Source: a virus
IMG/VR virus record: IMGVR_UViG_3300033996_001430
Location: 1-64,000 of that record
Reading direction: 5' to 3' (one strand)
DNA length: 64,000 nt
The notes beneath the pieces are model-generated. The model had not been told where the DNA came from, searched no databases, and saw nothing but the letters and a program-made list of their open reading frames with translations. Position numbers and translations under genes: made by a program. Positions 22,618 through 32,002 of the stretch are shown in pieces (the first letter of the stretch is position 1; each line of letters starts with the position of its first letter).

Positions 22618-23262
22618 TTAAAATTCAATAGTAATTGTGTTAGGAAGTTTACTTAAACGATTAAAATGCTCCTCACAACTTTTACGATTATTGTCATTGT
22701 CGTCGTATCTGTCATCAATGGTCATAACAATAATATCCACACCTTTGAAGGTATTTCGTAATTTCTTTTGAATAAATGATTCGTACTTATCCATAGTATA
22801 TTTTATTTTAGTTACAATTGCAACCAAATAAAGTTTATTTCTACCTACGGTAACTGAAACAAAACAAGGTTTATAATTTGACCTACTTAAATATTCACCA
22901 CTCACTCCATCAATATATTCAGCAATAAATTCAATTTTTTTTAGGTCTGATGGTTTAACATCTTTATCTTCAGATTCATTTATATATTCATCACAACTTA
23001 ATTGTGCGTTTTCAAAGTAATCCAAAAACTCCTCAAAATATCTTTCTCTTATTAAATGATGCAGATCAATTGCAATATTATCATCCTCTAAATTGTTATT
23101 ATTTACAAAGTTTTCTACCACCCAATTAGTTATCTCCCTGAAGTATATATAAAACTTATCTTCATCGTAATCACAAGGTGTTACTTCATGGTAAACCTCA
23201 TCAATAAGATCATCAATTTGTTTCAGTCTTCTAAGTAAAAATGGATTAAAACGGTCTTTCAT
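22618..23262 (-). CDS. RR-domain protein without canonical leader
   Basis: Encodes 214 residues. MKDRFNPFLLRRLKQIDDLIDEV begins directly with the RR-domain (compare the C-domain of 14540-15322, which shares VxPCDY). The C-terminal half is a separate alpha/beta domain (FVSVTVGRNKLYLVAIVTK). A box at 23268-23276 precedes it. Function unknown. Confidence 0.68.
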   Translation of the reverse strand: MKDRFNPFLLRRLKQIDDLIDEVYHEVTPCDYDEDKFYIYFREITNWVVENFVNNNNLEDDNIAIDLHHLIRERYFEEFLDYFENAQLSCDEYINESEDKDVKPSDLKKIEFIAEYIDGVSGEYLSRSNYKPCFVSVTVGRNKLYLVAIVTKIKYTMDKYESFIQKKLRNTFKGVDIIVMTIDDRYDDNDNNRKSCEEHFNRLSKLPNTITIEF

Positions 23263-23267
23263 ATAGT

Positions 23268-23276
23268 ATAAATATA
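23268..23276 (-). promoter_or_regulatory. TATATTTAT box
   Basis: Exact 9-mer 5 nt upstream of the ATG at 23262. Confidence 0.5.
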
Positions 23277-23340
23277 TTTAAAAATTGTTTTAACGAAATA
23301 GTAATTGATTATCTCATATGTGATTGGTATTATTGTATTT

Positions 23341-23715
23341 ATGAACCTTGAAAAACAATTTCATTTATTCCAAGATTTCTTAATTGAAATGAGTAATGGT
23401 GCAATATCTCACGTTAGGTCAATTAATCTTAAAAAACTTGATAAACCAATATTAAGATATGAACTTGACCGTACCACTGTTAGTAGACCTGTTAGTAGAG
23501 AGTCATTTAATTATGAAGATTTGGATATGAGGGCTCACGTTACGGAATACATATTAACAATTGATATTATTGCTAAATGTAATATAGATAAAATATGGTG
23601 CGATGATTTGGTTAATATGTTTCGTGGAACATTTAGTTCTTTAATACCAGCAAAATGTAAGATTGATATAATACCGTTAACTAATGAACCTACCCCAAGA
23701 AATTGGTTAGCTTAA
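23341..23715 (+). CDS. Hypothetical protein
   Basis: Encodes 124 residues from MNLEKQFHLFQDFLIEMSNG. One of few plus-strand genes; it converges on 23712-24266 with a 4-nt overlap. The N-terminus recalls MNLQE leaders but lacks the L-x-E position. The body is soluble alpha/beta. No family recognised. Confidence 0.6.
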   Translation: MNLEKQFHLFQDFLIEMSNGAISHVRSINLKKLDKPILRYELDRTTVSRPVSRESFNYEDLDMRAHVTEYILTIDIIAKCNIDKIWCDDLVNMFRGTFSSLIPAKCKIDIIPLTNEPTPRNWLA

Positions 23716-24266
23716 CCCCATTGAATATGTATGTCATCAAATTCTATTCCAAATGAATGTGCGGTACTTTGAACAAAATCATTAATCATGTCTTTTATCT
23801 CAACATCTAATTCCCACCAAAGTTCTTCAGTTATTGATTCATGATCAGTTAAATCATATTCCATACCATTTGTTATTAATGTAACACTACCGTGAGTAAT
23901 ATCAAAATCAACAAATATTTCAACTTGATTATTTTCTTCTCTTACAAAAACACTTGGAAATTTAAATGAAAAATCATATCCACCTGTATAAACACCAGCA
24001 TCTTCCATGTCATCAGTACTGAACTCCTCTCTATTGGTCAGATATCTTTCAAACTCTTTTCTCAGGTCATATACATTACCCATATATTCTCTATAATAAC
24101 CTAATATATCCTTTGCTTTACTACGAAAACCAAGTTTTTTTACCATTACTGGGTTGAATCTTGGTACCTCACCTAAAGATTTTTGTTCATCCCAAAGATC
24201 AAAGAAATATTTCTTCACAGGATTAACCTTTTCTTCCATCAATATTTTCCTGATAAGATCTCTCAT
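23712..24266 (-). CDS. Leader-peptide protein, paralogue of 24491-25081
   Basis: Encodes 184 residues from MRDLIRKILMEEKVNP (L-M-E at 9-11). The body (KKYFFDLWDEQKSLGEVPRF ... GFRSKAKDILGYYREYMG ... DMEDAGVY) aligns well with 24491-25081. These are recent duplicates of one family with unknown function. Confidence 0.72.
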   Translation of the reverse strand: MRDLIRKILMEEKVNPVKKYFFDLWDEQKSLGEVPRFNPVMVKKLGFRSKAKDILGYYREYMGNVYDLRKEFERYLTNREEFSTDDMEDAGVYTGGYDFSFKFPSVFVREENNQVEIFVDFDITHGSVTLITNGMEYDLTDHESITEELWWELDVEIKDMINDFVQSTAHSFGIEFDDIHIQWG

Positions 24267-24295
24267 ATAAAATATAAATATCACATAAAAACAAA

Positions 24296-24318
24296 ACCTG
24301 AGACGTAGTTCCTCAGGT
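24296..24318 (-). terminator. Terminator-like hairpin
   Basis: ACCTGAG/CTCAGGT stem followed by TTTTGTTTTT on the minus strand, after the small gene at 24327-24467. Confidence 0.7.
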
Positions 24319-24326
24319 CAATGGTA

Positions 24327-24467
24327 TTAATCCACATTCTTATGTTTTTTCTTACGAGTGTAACATTTCTTACTCTTTTGAACAATAGGTCTTGTCGCAG
24401 CCCATATCTCTTGAATTGTAATCTCAATAGTTTTCATCTTTCCGTATGTTTGAATATTGTTTGACAT
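24327..24467 (-). CDS. Small basic protein
   Basis: Encodes 46 residues. MSNNIQTYGKMKTIEITIQE is followed by a strongly basic C-terminus (KSKKCYTRKKKHK), which suggests nucleic-acid binding. It lies between two paralogous leader genes and ends at a terminator. Confidence 0.5.
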   Translation of the reverse strand: MSNNIQTYGKMKTIEITIQEIWAATRPIVQKSKKCYTRKKKHKNVD

Positions 24468-24490
24468 AATTAATTATACAAATATACAAA

Positions 24491-25081
24491 TTATTTTAAT
24501 ATATCCACATCAGCATCAGTAATTTCTGTACCATATTTTATTGCGAAGTCAATAATAAATGATTGAACTATTGTTTTAATCTCATCCTGTACATCAAAAT
24601 AAGTAGACATATCATCTATTTCATTATTACCCCTTGAAATGTTGTACCTTACCTGAGTATATTCATCTTGATCTTCATCATATTCGTCTAAATTTATATA
24701 ACCTTCAAGTATATCAACATCAGCCTCAATGTTTTTATCTCCAAATATATATTTATCAACACGAACATTACTTAACTTAAACGTGAATATTAAATCTTCA
24801 TCACCCCATTGTCTTCTAAAACTAAGGTCATCAGAATGAAATACCTGAGACGATAAAAAATCCAATAAATTCTCTTCACCAACACTTTCCCCACCAATGT
24901 ATTCAGTATAGTAATCACTTATCTCTATTGATCGTTTTCTAAAACCAAGTTTACCAATCAAACTATAATCAATAGTCGGATATTCACCATTAGATCTCAT
25001 TTCATCCCAATGATCAAAGAAGAACTTTTTGATTGGGTTCATCTTTTCTTCTTTTAATATTTTTCTAATTAACTCTTTCAT
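24491..25081 (-). CDS. Leader-peptide protein, paralogue of 23712-24266
   Basis: Encodes 196 residues. Leader MKELIRKILKEEKMNP (L-K-E at 9-11), then KKFFFDHWDEMRSNGEYP, GFRKRSIEISDYYTEYIG and an acidic beta-rich C-half. Function unknown. Confidence 0.72.
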   Translation of the reverse strand: MKELIRKILKEEKMNPIKKFFFDHWDEMRSNGEYPTIDYSLIGKLGFRKRSIEISDYYTEYIGGESVGEENLLDFLSSQVFHSDDLSFRRQWGDEDLIFTFKLSNVRVDKYIFGDKNIEADVDILEGYINLDEYDEDQDEYTQVRYNISRGNNEIDDMSTYFDVQDEIKTIVQSFIIDFAIKYGTEITDADVDILK

Positions 25082-25087
25082 TATTCC

Positions 25088-25096
25088 ATAAATATA
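25088..25096 (-). promoter_or_regulatory. TATATTTAT box
   Basis: Exact 9-mer 6 nt upstream of the ATG at 25081. Confidence 0.5.
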
Positions 25097-25097
25097 G

Positions 25098-25229
25098 TTA
25101 AAAATACTCTACTATCGTATATTCTATAATATTTCCATAGGTGTTAATCCAATCAATACATTCCTGTTGTGTTGCGTTTTCCAACATGATATCCCTTGTT
25201 GATATTTCTATTACGTTATAAGTTTCCAT
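25098..25229 (-). CDS. Small hypothetical protein
   Basis: Encodes 43 residues, METYNVIEISTRDIMLENAT and so on, acidic and soluble. It directly follows the fibre-like gene by one base, so it is probably cotranscribed with it and might act as a partner. Confidence 0.5.
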   Translation of the reverse strand: METYNVIEISTRDIMLENATQQECIDWINTYGNIIEYTIVEYF

Positions 25230-25230
25230 A

Positions 25231-26130
25231 TTAACTAAATGTTAAAGTTATTGTTTGTGATGGAGCACCAACCGTAGATTGATTTGTTCCACCCCAGTTT
25301 GCATTATTAATCATAGGTCTAAGTGCGTATGTACTACTCGCAGTACAACTACCAACATTTGAGAACTCAACCGCAACACCACCAATTTTAGGGGTACCAC
25401 AACCTGTCCCAACAAACCAAACATTGGCTCCGATTGTAACATTTCCAACAGTTGCAGTTCTTAAGTTATTTGCAAGAGTTTGTACTTTTGTTGGGTCGGA
25501 AACCGTTATTGAACTTCCATTGGTACTTGACCAAACAAATTGTGTATATGTGGTACCAGTTAATTGACTTCTAAATGTATTCCAAGCAGTTTCCATAGCT
25601 GACGTTGGCGCAACTCCTTGAGTAAATGCCTGAAAGAATGTAACACCACTAGCTGGCACTGACGAAGTTGTAGGTGTTGGTGTCGGTGTACTTGTTAAGG
25701 TTTGTGTTGGTGTTTGCGTAGGTGTTTGAGTTGGTGTTTGAGTTTGTGTAGGCGTAGGTGTTGGGGTTAGAACAACAACCCATGAACTCCAAAAACCTAA
25801 CGATTCCAAATAATACTTACAATCATTCCCATTTGTAAAACTTTGTCCATAAACACCATTAACTAAATCAACAAATGATTGTTCTGTCTTAAGTTTAGAT
25901 CTATAAAATCTAACATAAGCAGGTACGTTATCAGGATTAGGTTGATTACCACTAAGGTTAGGTCTACATATAACATAACCCAAATCTTCATCAGGACCTT
26001 CCCACCATCTAACACCACCAATTCCACCTGTATAATCTAACGGATCAACACCAATAGCTAAGTCACCAACTTGGTCGGTGCCAGGTATTAATGACCCTGT
26101 ATTATATGCAAATGGTCTTGATGTTGGCAT
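25231..26130 (-). CDS. Putative tail-fibre or virion surface protein
   Basis: Encodes 299 residues. The N-terminus (MPTSRPFAYNTG, TDQVGDLAIG, GGVRWWEGPDEDLGYVIC) is of a kind I associate with structural proteins of Bacteroidota phages. A Thr-Pro linker of about 35 residues (TPTPTPTQTQTPTQ...) leads to a beta-rich domain (about 160-299) rich in Thr, Ser and Gly that could bind a receptor. No leader. Confidence 0.65.
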   Translation of the reverse strand: MPTSRPFAYNTGSLIPGTDQVGDLAIGVDPLDYTGGIGGVRWWEGPDEDLGYVICRPNLSGNQPNPDNVPAYVRFYRSKLKTEQSFVDLVNGVYGQSFTNGNDCKYYLESLGFWSSWVVVLTPTPTPTQTQTPTQTPTQTPTQTLTSTPTPTPTTSSVPASGVTFFQAFTQGVAPTSAMETAWNTFRSQLTGTTYTQFVWSSTNGSSITVSDPTKVQTLANNLRTATVGNVTIGANVWFVGTGCGTPKIGGVAVEFSNVGSCTASSTYALRPMINNANWGGTNQSTVGAPSQTITLTFS

Positions 26131-26933
26131 TATCTATTGTATGGTCTAAACCTCATTGGGTTTGCCTTAATTGCGGATTTAGGAAATCTTAATTTAGATC
26201 CCTGTTGTCTTGCATTTTTTAGTGTCCTTGCGTATTCCCACATTTCTCGTTTATTACTATTCTCCTGTTCTTTAATATTAAAGATAAAATGTATTCTCCA
26301 CTTATTAATTATTCTATCCGCAATAAGATAAATAAAATCATCATAATCAATCCATTCTGATATACTATTAAAAGTTAAATTTAAATCAACTTCAAACATT
26401 GGAATGGTACTTATACCTTTTCTTCTTTCTATATTTACAATACTTATTTTATCTATAGTATCAACAACATCGCAAGCTGAAGGTCTATAACCTTCCTCAT
26501 CAGATAGCCATTCAGGAAAATCGTTGGTATCCAGTTCTTCACAATTATGTTTAATTTCCTCTAACGTTTCGTCAACAATGTCTTGGAATGTTTCCGTCAT
26601 TGTTTCTTTACTTAACTTGTTATTTATAGATTCGTTTATACCACCTCTACTTTTTCTTTCGTCATAATAATAACCCTTAAGTAATGAATCGTAAGTTTTA
26701 ATCATATAGTCAATAAAATTATCCACATCATCCTGAGGTTGATCTTCAATTTCAATATTATATTTGTAATGTATATAATTTTCTAGTGTCGCCTTAACTA
26801 ATTTATATTTAAATTCTTCAAGACTTTTTGATTCAAAATAAATATAACCGATACCTTTCCTCATCATTTTTTCAAACTTATGATGGTCAATTCTTCTTTT
26901 AAAGAATGGTGATAAATTGTAATCTTCTGACAT
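26130..26933 (-). CDS. RR-domain protein, long C-terminal extension
   Basis: Encodes 267 residues from MSEDYNLSPFFKRRI, which lies 8 nt after a TATTTAT element; the longer start has less support. The RR-domain (FESKSLEEFKYKLVKATLEN) is closest to 8989-9309. INESI after the domain provides an I-N-E. The C-terminal half is alpha/beta and ends in a basic tail (FPKSAIKANPMRFRPYNR). Confidence 0.65.
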   Translation of the reverse strand: MSEDYNLSPFFKRRIDHHKFEKMMRKGIGYIYFESKSLEEFKYKLVKATLENYIHYKYNIEIEDQPQDDVDNFIDYMIKTYDSLLKGYYYDERKSRGGINESINNKLSKETMTETFQDIVDETLEEIKHNCEELDTNDFPEWLSDEEGYRPSACDVVDTIDKISIVNIERRKGISTIPMFEVDLNLTFNSISEWIDYDDFIYLIADRIINKWRIHFIFNIKEQENSNKREMWEYARTLKNARQQGSKLRFPKSAIKANPMRFRPYNR

Positions 26934-27025
26934 ATAATGATAAATACCAGTTAAATCAAAAAACATTTTGCCCATTGATAGTTCTTTTATTTTGTAAAGT
27001 CAAATGTTTTCACTATCTTTGAAGT

Positions 27026-27370
27026 ATGAAAGATATGAAAATTAAAGATATTGTGATGAAAGTTATTGACGTGTTGTACAACATCGTCGTTGGTGTATTA
27101 ACTATGTTAGGTAAGGTGATTGTATTCTTGATCACACTTGCTCAGTCAAGTAGTATTGAAAAGTCAAAGTCCGCAGTTGACTTTATCTTCTCAGATGTTA
27201 AACCTAAAGTTAAATCAACTGTAAATAACAGTTCAACAATTAATGTTGAGCCTAAAAACAAACGTCAAGAACTTGAGGATAGCCTTCGTTATTTAAAGTC
27301 CAAAGTTAAAAAAACCGTTCAAGATAAAAATAACATTGGAGTTATTGAATCCGTTCTTAAAAATATGTAA
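27026..27370 (+). CDS. Membrane-anchored protein with coiled coil
   Basis: Encodes 114 residues on the plus strand. A hydrophobic helix (about 12-42: VLYNIVVGVLTMLGKVIVF) is followed by a Lys/Ser-rich soluble part and a predicted coiled coil. Upstream TTTTGTAAAGTC and CTATCTTTGAAG resemble a host-type promoter. Function unknown. Confidence 0.6.
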   Translation: MKDMKIKDIVMKVIDVLYNIVVGVLTMLGKVIVFLITLAQSSSIEKSKSAVDFIFSDVKPKVKSTVNNSSTINVEPKNKRQELEDSLRYLKSKVKKTVQDKNNIGVIESVLKNM

Positions 27371-27384
27371 CGGTAATACTTTTA

Positions 27385-27624
27385 TCAAATGTGTTTAATG
27401 TTTTTTGTTATATTAGTAAACCAATTTGGACCATACTTATCTTTGTAATAATTATTGTTTTGTCCTCGTTTACTTTCTTTATCATAAAACCCACTTAAAT
27501 ATGCTCTATTAACAATATTTTCTTCAACAGATTTTAGATTATTTAATTTTTCTACAATCTGATCGTTAGTTGGGTTCTCCTCTTGAATAAATTTGATAAG
27601 TGCATCTACTGGTGTTTTTTCCAT
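27385..27624 (-). CDS. Hypothetical protein
   Basis: Encodes 79 residues from MEKTPVDALIKFIQEENP; the longer frame upstream overlaps the neighbouring gene. Helical, soluble. It converges with the plus-strand gene at 27026. Unrecognised. Confidence 0.55.
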   Translation of the reverse strand: MEKTPVDALIKFIQEENPTNDQIVEKLNNLKSVEENIVNRAYLSGFYDKESKRGQNNNYYKDKYGPNWFTNITKNIKHI

Positions 27625-27628
27625 AATA

Positions 27629-27877
27629 TTATAAATAAGTATCTTCAACAAAAATTGGTGTTTTCTCACCCACATAAGCCCCAACAATATTATAGTAATA
27701 ATGTTCAAGAGCGTCTTCCTCAGTCATATCCTCACTCATTAGTATTTCAATTACTTTTGATTTGGAATACACTAACCTCATACTATTCTCTTCTATCCCT
27801 ATGATACCATCATCAAGACCATCAGCCTTTAATATTTCCTCATCAGGATAATTCTCAACTATCTGATCAAGTATCAT
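27629..27877 (-). CDS. Hypothetical protein
   Basis: Encodes 82 acidic residues, MILDQIVENYPDEEIL. A segment MRLVYSKSKVIEI resembles LYRLVYSKSKTDI in the ART-like protein at 16408 and IRIVYSKGKEIYAI at 9306, hinting at a shared small fold. It overlaps 27874 by 4 nt. Confidence 0.55.
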   Translation of the reverse strand: MILDQIVENYPDEEILKADGLDDGIIGIEENSMRLVYSKSKVIEILMSEDMTEEDALEHYYYNIVGAYVGEKTPIFVEDTYL

Positions 27878-28080
27878 TTTCTTCTCCCTCTTATTTTTTG
27901 AAAGAAACTAACATATATAGTTGCAATCAAAATATATAATGTCGCACTAATCCACAATGGAGCAGTTACCCACCACCAAGACCAATCAATATAATTTGTA
28001 AGTTTTAGGACTAAGAATATTAAAAATAGAATGGTTCCTAAACCCATTCCTCCACCTGTGTTACTACTTTTATTTCCCAT
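27874..28080 (-). CDS. Two-helix membrane protein
   Basis: Encodes 68 residues. Two hydrophobic segments (about 14-30 and 37-60, with a Trp cluster DWSWWWVT between) and a basic C-terminus (FQKIRGRRK). It could be a holin-like or host-envelope protein; no family evidence. Confidence 0.6.
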   Translation of the reverse strand: MGNKSSNTGGGMGLGTILFLIFLVLKLTNYIDWSWWWVTAPLWISATLYILIATIYVSFFQKIRGRRK

Positions 28081-28107
28081 ATTTTAATTATATGGGTTTT
28101 GATTTAA

Positions 28108-28686
28108 TTAGTCAATATAGTCAGGATCATTTTCTGATAACCATTCAAACATTTCCAATCTACATTCTTCTAACCAATCAGTACAGGTATCAATAATACT
28201 ATCGTAGTAGTTTGAATTAAACCAATCTAATAACTCGGATATTTTATAAAACTCAAAATTAATCTCAACAGGATAATATAATTGTGGATCATTTTCATAA
28301 TTACGATTCCAATTATTATAAAAAATCAAATTTATTGGTAAAATATCACTACCATCCCAAAACATAGTTGCGTAACCGCCCATACTTTCTTTACTTTTTT
28401 TAAATGTAATTTCAAAAGTCCAAGATCCCACCATGCTATCAATATCAAGTTTAACATCAACACCCTTATTACTAAAAGTTCTTGGTAAAACTTTCTTTTT
28501 AAAAATATAATAACTTAATATATCATTACACTCTTCGTTAGTAAATGGTGTTGTTTTTTGAAACATTATATCAGCCAACTTAATAGGAAACTTATATCTT
28601 TTTAATGTTTCTATTAGACCAAACTCCTCAACAGATTGATCAACCTCATGTTTAATATTATCAATATTTGATTCACTAATAATCAT
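28108..28686 (-). CDS. Protein with shortened leader, unknown function
   Basis: Encodes 192 residues. MIISESNIDN looks like a class C leader lacking the first residues (I-S-E at 3-5). The body is acidic with aromatic-rich beta strands. It overlaps the start of 28686-30173 by one base (TAATG type). Confidence 0.62.
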   Translation of the reverse strand: MIISESNIDNIKHEVDQSVEEFGLIETLKRYKFPIKLADIMFQKTTPFTNEECNDILSYYIFKKKVLPRTFSNKGVDVKLDIDSMVGSWTFEITFKKSKESMGGYATMFWDGSDILPINLIFYNNWNRNYENDPQLYYPVEINFEFYKISELLDWFNSNYYDSIIDTCTDWLEECRLEMFEWLSENDPDYID

Positions 28687-30173
28687 TATGGTTGAAGTAT
28701 TGAAGAAGCGTATTTATAAGATTCTTCAGGTATTTTACCTCTAAGTTCAGTAAATGGCGTTTTATTTTTAAACGCTTCTGAATATGCTTTTAAGTTAGGA
28801 CCACTATTATATCCCGCAATTGAAAGATCAAGTCTTCCTGGAAATTTACTCAATAATACTTTCATCATTTTAGGATACGCTTTCAACGCATCACTAACAT
28901 TACAAGGATCACCACCACCCCCATAAGTTGGCCAAGTTCCCGGCATAAACTGAGCAATACCTTTAGCACCCGCACTTGAATTTCTCTTACATAACATAAC
29001 ATCAGGACTAAATGCAGACTCACTAAATAATTGTCTGATTGCAATTTTTGGGTCTAACCCAATCTCTTCAACATCAGACATAAACGTTTCATAACTATCT
29101 CCAGCAGCATTTTTGAATCTAGATTCAATATCTGACGGGTATTCTCTAACTTTTATACCTGGATTTTCAATTACCATTGGATTAAAGTTTTTATTACTCT
29201 TATCACTTTTACCAAAAGTATATCTCTTACCTGTTATTTTAAATAATAAATCGCTTATAATACCACCTGTCGTATCAGGTGTTAATTTACCTGTCTGTTC
29301 TAAATTATTGGTTTCTTGATAGTCCTCAATAGCCTGTGTTGTTTCACCATCTACTTGACCTGTCATTGGTAAATCGCTTTTATTTATAACATTCAAGGAA
29401 AATTGCATGGTTTTAATATCTTCAGGTGTCGCTCCACTTTCCATATTATCTTTTTTAGATAATATGGTTTGAATTGATTTAAAAAGTCTTTGGGACGCAG
29501 TTTGGGTTTCAGTATTAGTACTACTATCAGTATTAGCACCAACCGTTATATTTTTTAAATCACCCATATTAGCATAAACCTGATCTCTCATTAACTTGTG
29601 TTGCGCAGATCCTACGTGAACACCATCATTACTCCAACTCATATCACCAACTAATTTTGGTATTACTACCGCTCCAGTAATACTAGTCGCCAAATCAGTT
29701 TGGTATTTCACTCTTTTAGGTTTATAAGCTATCATACATTCTCTATCACAATATTTAGTTGGTTTAACTTTTTCCGGATTAAATATTGTTTCACTGTCAA
29801 ATCCTACCAATACAATTGCCTTTCCACCTTGACCATTAACTAAGTCAACCATTTTTTGTATATTACCAATTGGTTTTGTTATTGGTTGTGGAGACATTAC
29901 GTCATTTGCACCACCATAAATGAAAACTAAATCATATTTTTTTTCACTTAATTTTGTTGTAAGGTTTTCCAACATCCAATCAGTTCTCATCCCACCTTTA
30001 GCAACCTGAGTTACATCCCATTCAGGATGGTCTTTAGCAATTAAGTAGTTCCATGTCCATCCATCACCAGCACTATGACTATCACCAACAAACATAACAT
30101 TAATTTTCCCGTTATCTTCTTTGATGAGGTGTACTAAAGTTTTTAATTGTTCTTCACTTATTATAATCTTCAT
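28686..30173 (-). CDS. Leader-peptide SGNH esterase / PG-binding / lytic transglycosylase fusion
   Basis: Encodes 495 residues. Class C leader MKIIISEEQ (I-S-E at 5-7). An SGNH hydrolase follows (GDSHS 30-34, GGAND 87-91, DGVH near 199), then a peptidoglycan-binding domain (about 250-310) and a C-terminal soluble lytic transglycosylase (about 385-490: FSESAFSP, SSAGAKGIAQFMPGTW, AGYNSGP). It could de-O-acetylate, bind and cleave host peptidoglycan in one polypeptide, a strong candidate for a virion entry enzyme. Confidence 0.85.
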   Translation of the reverse strand: MKIIISEEQLKTLVHLIKEDNGKINVMFVGDSHSAGDGWTWNYLIAKDHPEWDVTQVAKGGMRTDWMLENLTTKLSEKKYDLVFIYGGANDVMSPQPITKPIGNIQKMVDLVNGQGGKAIVLVGFDSETIFNPEKVKPTKYCDRECMIAYKPKRVKYQTDLATSITGAVVIPKLVGDMSWSNDGVHVGSAQHKLMRDQVYANMGDLKNITVGANTDSSTNTETQTASQRLFKSIQTILSKKDNMESGATPEDIKTMQFSLNVINKSDLPMTGQVDGETTQAIEDYQETNNLEQTGKLTPDTTGGIISDLLFKITGKRYTFGKSDKSNKNFNPMVIENPGIKVREYPSDIESRFKNAAGDSYETFMSDVEEIGLDPKIAIRQLFSESAFSPDVMLCKRNSSAGAKGIAQFMPGTWPTYGGGGDPCNVSDALKAYPKMMKVLLSKFPGRLDLSIAGYNSGPNLKAYSEAFKNKTPFTELRGKIPEESYKYASSILQP

Positions 30174-30175
30174 AA

Positions 30176-31321
30176 TTAAACATTAAATAATGGTTCATTT
30201 TTAAATAACACTAACCCACCTTTACTTACAACTTCATAATCTTTGTTTTCAAATACCACATAGTTAGATCCATTGTCACTTATAAACATCAATAAATCAA
30301 CATAATTTGGATTATACATTTTCATGGAGTTTGTTGGTACCGCATATTTAAAACCATCAATTGTACTTGGTTTAAGTTTACCATTTAATGGTTTTATTTG
30401 GTAATATAAATTTTCACTATTCACTTTTAAATCTCTCCCATATCTTGTGTCTTGAATTGATCCAGGACAATATTCAGTTAAACCACCTTCTTCAATATTA
30501 TATATTTGTTTTAAAACATTAATCGCATTTTGCTCATTGGTAATACCTCTTTTTAATGTACTCCAATTTAATTCTTCTAAATCATCCAAATATATAGATT
30601 CAGGACCTAAAATTTCTTCACTGTTATTTACTAACCAACTTAAAAATTTAGTTTTAAAATCTTCAAAAATGTCTTTTTTACCTTCTAAACTTGTTTTTGT
30701 TTTGTTTGCATATATTTCAAGTAACTTTGATATAACTTCCGAGTTTGTATCAAAATAATTTAATATTGACCAATCAGATATTAAAGAAAAATTTTCACCA
30801 TATTTTACACCTCTATAATGTATAACACCTCTATTGGTTTTGCAATTTTCATCCTTAACTGACTCACCATACATTGTATCTCCATTCTCATCTGTCTTGG
30901 TTGAATAAATTTTTTGCAGTAACTGTCTAAGAGTTTTTTGATAAGTGTCACCATCTTTATCATATTTTAATAGATATGACAAAGTTCTGTCATTACCAAT
31001 AAGAACATTATATTTACCATCATTATTTAAAATGTATGGGTCCCAAGTAGGATTTTTAAATACAAACGTATTTTTACCAATTTTTACTTCTTTACCGTCT
31101 TTAACAAGGATAATATCTTTATCACGATTATTTTGTATTAATATTTTATCATCATTACTTATTCCTTTCACAACAATAAGTGATGTACTACCGTAAGATT
31201 TTTTTTCTGTCGCAGTATATTTAATTTTTAGAGGTCCACCATCAAGTTCTTCGCCTTCTTTAATGATACCCATTAAAGTTTTTATCCTATCCAACTCCTC
31301 AATAATTATATTTTTACCCAT
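30176..31321 (-). CDS. Leader-peptide protein, large unknown body
   Basis: Encodes 381 residues. Leader MGKNIIIEELDRIKTLMGII is a class B variant, with I-K-E just after it. It is shared with 53589-55085 (LILEELNRIKNLMGY). The body is alpha/beta without membrane segments; near the C-terminus DTRYGRDLKVNSENLYYQIKP looks nuclease-like (D...E.x.K spacing), but this is weak. Confidence 0.65.
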   Translation of the reverse strand: MGKNIIIEELDRIKTLMGIIKEGEELDGGPLKIKYTATEKKSYGSTSLIVVKGISNDDKILIQNNRDKDIILVKDGKEVKIGKNTFVFKNPTWDPYILNNDGKYNVLIGNDRTLSYLLKYDKDGDTYQKTLRQLLQKIYSTKTDENGDTMYGESVKDENCKTNRGVIHYRGVKYGENFSLISDWSILNYFDTNSEVISKLLEIYANKTKTSLEGKKDIFEDFKTKFLSWLVNNSEEILGPESIYLDDLEELNWSTLKRGITNEQNAINVLKQIYNIEEGGLTEYCPGSIQDTRYGRDLKVNSENLYYQIKPLNGKLKPSTIDGFKYAVPTNSMKMYNPNYVDLLMFISDNGSNYVVFENKDYEVVSKGGLVLFKNEPLFNV

Positions 31322-31333
31322 AACTTATAAATA

Positions 31334-32002
31334 TCACAATTTAATTTCTTTATGGAATCCGCTATATTTTAACACTTCATCTCTTATATTTAACTCAAGA
31401 TCAATTTTATTCCTGTCAACATTAAAATTACCTTCAGAACCAGCTTCTGTATTCCACCCATTTTTATTACTATTTAAAAATTTAACAAAAAAGTTCTCAA
31501 ATTGCATTATAAAACCTGGATCAGCATCACCATCCGCCCTTAGATAGTTAAACCCATAATCATTATGACCAGCCCAAAAATCAACACTAAACCAACTAAC
31601 TCCGTCATCATCCATCATTTCCACAATATGTACAGGAGTTTTTTCCTGATATTCATGTGGCGCGTATTCCATAAAATAACAATAACTTTTAATGTCTATT
31701 TTTTTCTCTTCAGGATATATTCTAAAAATTAATTCGTGATTATCATTAAGATCAAAGTCAACAAGATCAGTTAATAAATGCATATGATCTTTAGTATATT
31801 CCATAAAGAAATTACGAAAAGTACCAATCATAGGTACTTTTTTATTACTATTATGTGTTTGACCATCAAACAAAACTGTAGGTTGGAATGATCCTACATT
31901 TTCAATCTCATCACCGTAACAATGAACCAAAACCTCACAGGGACCAATGTCTTCAAGATAAAGAAATATTGCTTGAGCTATTTTATTTATCTTATTACTC
32001 AT
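31334..32002 (-). CDS. Hypothetical protein, paralogue of 31999-32664
   Basis: Encodes 222 acidic residues. AIFLYLEDIGPCEVLV near the start aligns with SFFLYLEQFNTDEASV in the adjacent gene, which it overlaps by 4 nt. Both end in a helical and charged C-terminus containing REQ/RDEV. No leader and no recognised domain. Confidence 0.62.
   Translation of the reverse strand: MSNKINKIAQAIFLYLEDIGPCEVLVHCYGDEIENVGSFQPTVLFDGQTHNSNKKVPMIGTFRNFFMEYTKDHMHLLTDLVDFDLNDNHELIFRIYPEEKKIDIKSYCYFMEYAPHEYQEKTPVHIVEMMDDDGVSWFSVDFWAGHNDYGFNYLRADGDADPGFIMQFENFFVKFLNSNKNGWNTEAGSEGNFNVDRNKIDLELNIRDEVLKYSGFHKEIKL

Noticed and set aside
23341-23715. Counting MNLEKQFHLFQDF as a class A leader
   Set aside because: It lacks the (L/I)-x-E position and the basic residues of the leader; the likeness is limited to the first few residues.
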